In this document: positions 4,256 to 5,333 of the stretch, piece after piece | How positions within the stretch are numbered: position 1 is the first letter of the stretch | Layout: the number at the start of each line of letters is the position of its first letter | The notes under the pieces: generated by a model | What the model saw: only the letters and a program-made list of their open reading frames with translations | Databases searched by the model: none | What the model was told of the DNA's origin: nothing | Made by a program: the position numbers and the translations under genes | From: Nanoarchaeota archaeon SCGC AAA011-G17 | GTDB lineage: Archaea; Nanobdellota; Nanobdellia; SCGC-AAA011-G17 | DNA length: 5,333 nt | Direction of reading: 5' to 3' | Assembly: GCA_000402515.1 (NCBI GenBank) | Contig: AQRL01000006.1 | Location: 1 to 5,333, forward strand

Positions 4256-5333
4256 TCCATAATCTCACACGCAATTGCTTTTAGAGAGCCTTTGTGTTCA
4301 CAGGGTTGGATGTATGGTTGTGTTACAGCAACCAAAACATTCTCTCTTATAGAGGAATGCTTAGCAAGATTAAAACTTGCGTTTAAATCAGCGTTAAGAG
4401 AATAACCACAATGAGAACAAACAAAGAAACATTTGGAACGGAAACCAATATTTCCACATCTGGAGCAGGATTTAGAAGTATGATAAGGACTGACTTTAAT
4501 AATCCTCTTTCCTTGCATAATTCCTTTGTATTCAATAAAGAATTGCAATTGGTAATAACTCCAAGAATGCAACCAAAAGTTAAATTTTCTTCCTTTATTA
4601 GTTCTAATTCCCTTGATGTTTTCCATAACAATAGTTCCCTCTCTGCATTTAACAATTTCCTTGCTGATATTGTGGTTAACCCAAGTCATCCAACGATTTT
4701 CTCTTCCACTAAGAAACTTAAGTCTTCTCTTAGAAGAGCGAGTGCCTTTAGACTGAAGTTTAGCCCTCAAACGCTTGAACATAAGCTTTTTTCTTTTGAT
4801 TTGTTTGGCATTAAAAAATCTTTTATCGGAGGTAACTGCAATGTTATTTATTCCGATATCAACTCCAAGAAATCCTTTAGAAACATTTGTAGCATGAATT
4901 TCTTTAGAGAATACAATGTGCAGAAACAACCCCTTATTGTAAATCAGGTCAGCAGAGCAAACCTTCCAATCAAGATATTTCCAATAATACTCAGGAATCT
5001 CAATAGGAAATTTAATTCTTCCATAAATAGTAGAAAGAGAAACATAATAATTTTCTTTATCACATTTAAAAGAAAAGCTTCTGGCATCATACCTAATAGT
5101 AAGATAATTCTTCATAATGGGTTTGGAATGCTTGAATTTACTTGCTTTAAGAACTTCAACAGCCTTATCTCTACTAGAACAAACAAGCTGAGCAGGAAGC
5201 TGGGTTTCATTTCTGATTTTATAGTAAGTCAAATCATGAAGTTCTCTTTTATTATCAGTATGAATATTCCAACCAAAATCAATAACTCTATTAGCAGAGT
5301 AGGAATATTGTTGCATAGTTTCAACAAGTTCTT
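4243..5333 (-). CDS. tnpB: TnpB / IS605 OrfB-family RNA-guided nuclease, 5' end beyond the window
   Basis: TnpB is the RuvC-type, omega-RNA-guided nuclease carried by IS200/IS605 and IS1341-type elements and is the ancestor family of Cas12. Numbering from the Met at 5316, the RuvC residues are D153 (GVDIGINNIAV), E232 (IVMENIKGI) and D310 (NADLNASFNLA). A zinc ribbon C284-x2-C287 ... C300-x2-C303 lies between E232 and D310. All are intact, so the nuclease looks competent. The frame stays open upstream of that Met to the window edge, reading ELVET. TnpB proteins normally have an N-terminal wedge segment before this point, so the true start is probably outside. No tnpA is in the window. The stop codon is 11 bases from the histone stop, in convergent orientation. 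An omega-RNA, which normally overlaps and follows the tnpB 3' end, would run antisense into the histone gene. Confidence 0.93.
   Translation of the reverse strand, partial: ELVETMQQYSYSANRVIDFGWNIHTDNKRELHDLTYYKIRNETQLPAQLVCSSRDKAVEVLKASKFKHSKPIMKNYLTIRYDARSFSFKCDKENYYVSLSTIYGRIKFPIEIPEYYWKYLDWKVCSADLIYNKGLFLHIVFSKEIHATNVSKGFLGVDIGINNIAVTSDKRFFNAKQIKRKKLMFKRLRAKLQSKGTRSSKRRLKFLSGRENRWMTWVNHNISKEIVKCREGTIVMENIKGIRTNKGRKFNFWLHSWSYYQLQFFIEYKGIMQGKRIIKVSPYHTSKSCSRCGNIGFRSKCFFVCSHCGYSLNADLNASFNLAKHSSIRENVLVAVTQPYIQPCEHKGSLKAIACEIMDKIL

Noticed and set aside
4086-4274. 62-codon minus-strand frame
   Set aside because: Antisense to the histone gene; hydrophobic Leu/Phe runs are the complement of Lys/Glu-rich codons.
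4383-4655. 90-codon minus-strand frame
   Set aside because: It overlaps tnpB in another frame on the same strand, within the region encoding the zinc ribbon.

Overview
The window is archaeal. It carries an aRF1/eRF1-type release factor, a 68-residue archaeal histone, archaeal box A promoters and T-rich gene ends. The AT-rich sequence, the compact gene spacing, a short aRF1 lacking the usual zinc mini-domain, and a diversity-generating retroelement (DGR) type repeat pair together suggest a DPANN archaeon, perhaps of the Woesearchaeota/Pacearchaeota type. The lineage is inference; the domain Archaea is well supported.

Layout. (1) 68-2683 (+) encodes the class I release factor aRF1, split by a 506-residue intein (605-2122) placed directly after the catalytic GGQ motif. 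The intein holds an XRE-like helix-turn-helix and a two-motif LAGLIDADG endonuclease. (2) 2767-3582 (+) encodes an unrecognised soluble protein with a GC-rich block near its C-terminus. That block is the variable repeat (VR) of a DGR. (3) 3583-4024 has no convincing gene. It holds a T-rich terminator, several hairpins, the matching template repeat (TR, 3817-3930), a strong inverted repeat and the histone promoter. (4) 4025-4231 (+) encodes the histone. (5) 4243 to the window edge (-) encodes an IS605/IS1341-type TnpB with all catalytic and zinc residues present. Its 5' end lies outside the window.

The main discovery is the TR/VR pair. Over 67 aligned bases (VR 3354-3420, TR 3817-3883) there are nine mismatches. 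All nine fall where the TR has A, and all lie in codon position 1 or 2. None of the 49 non-A template bases differs. This is the signature of adenine-directed mutagenic retrohoming, so the 2767-3582 product is a diversified, probably ligand-binding protein. The TR is odd: it has a 24-base insertion, a 6-base deletion, and lacks the GC-rich 3' anchor seen in the VR. No reverse transcriptase is present in the window, so the system is either served in trans or decaying.

The second notable point is the intein. It interrupts the peptide-release loop, so functional translation termination should depend on protein splicing. Three kinds of selfish or diversifying element (homing intein, DGR repeats, TnpB) thus sit within 5.3 kb beside two core information-processing genes.
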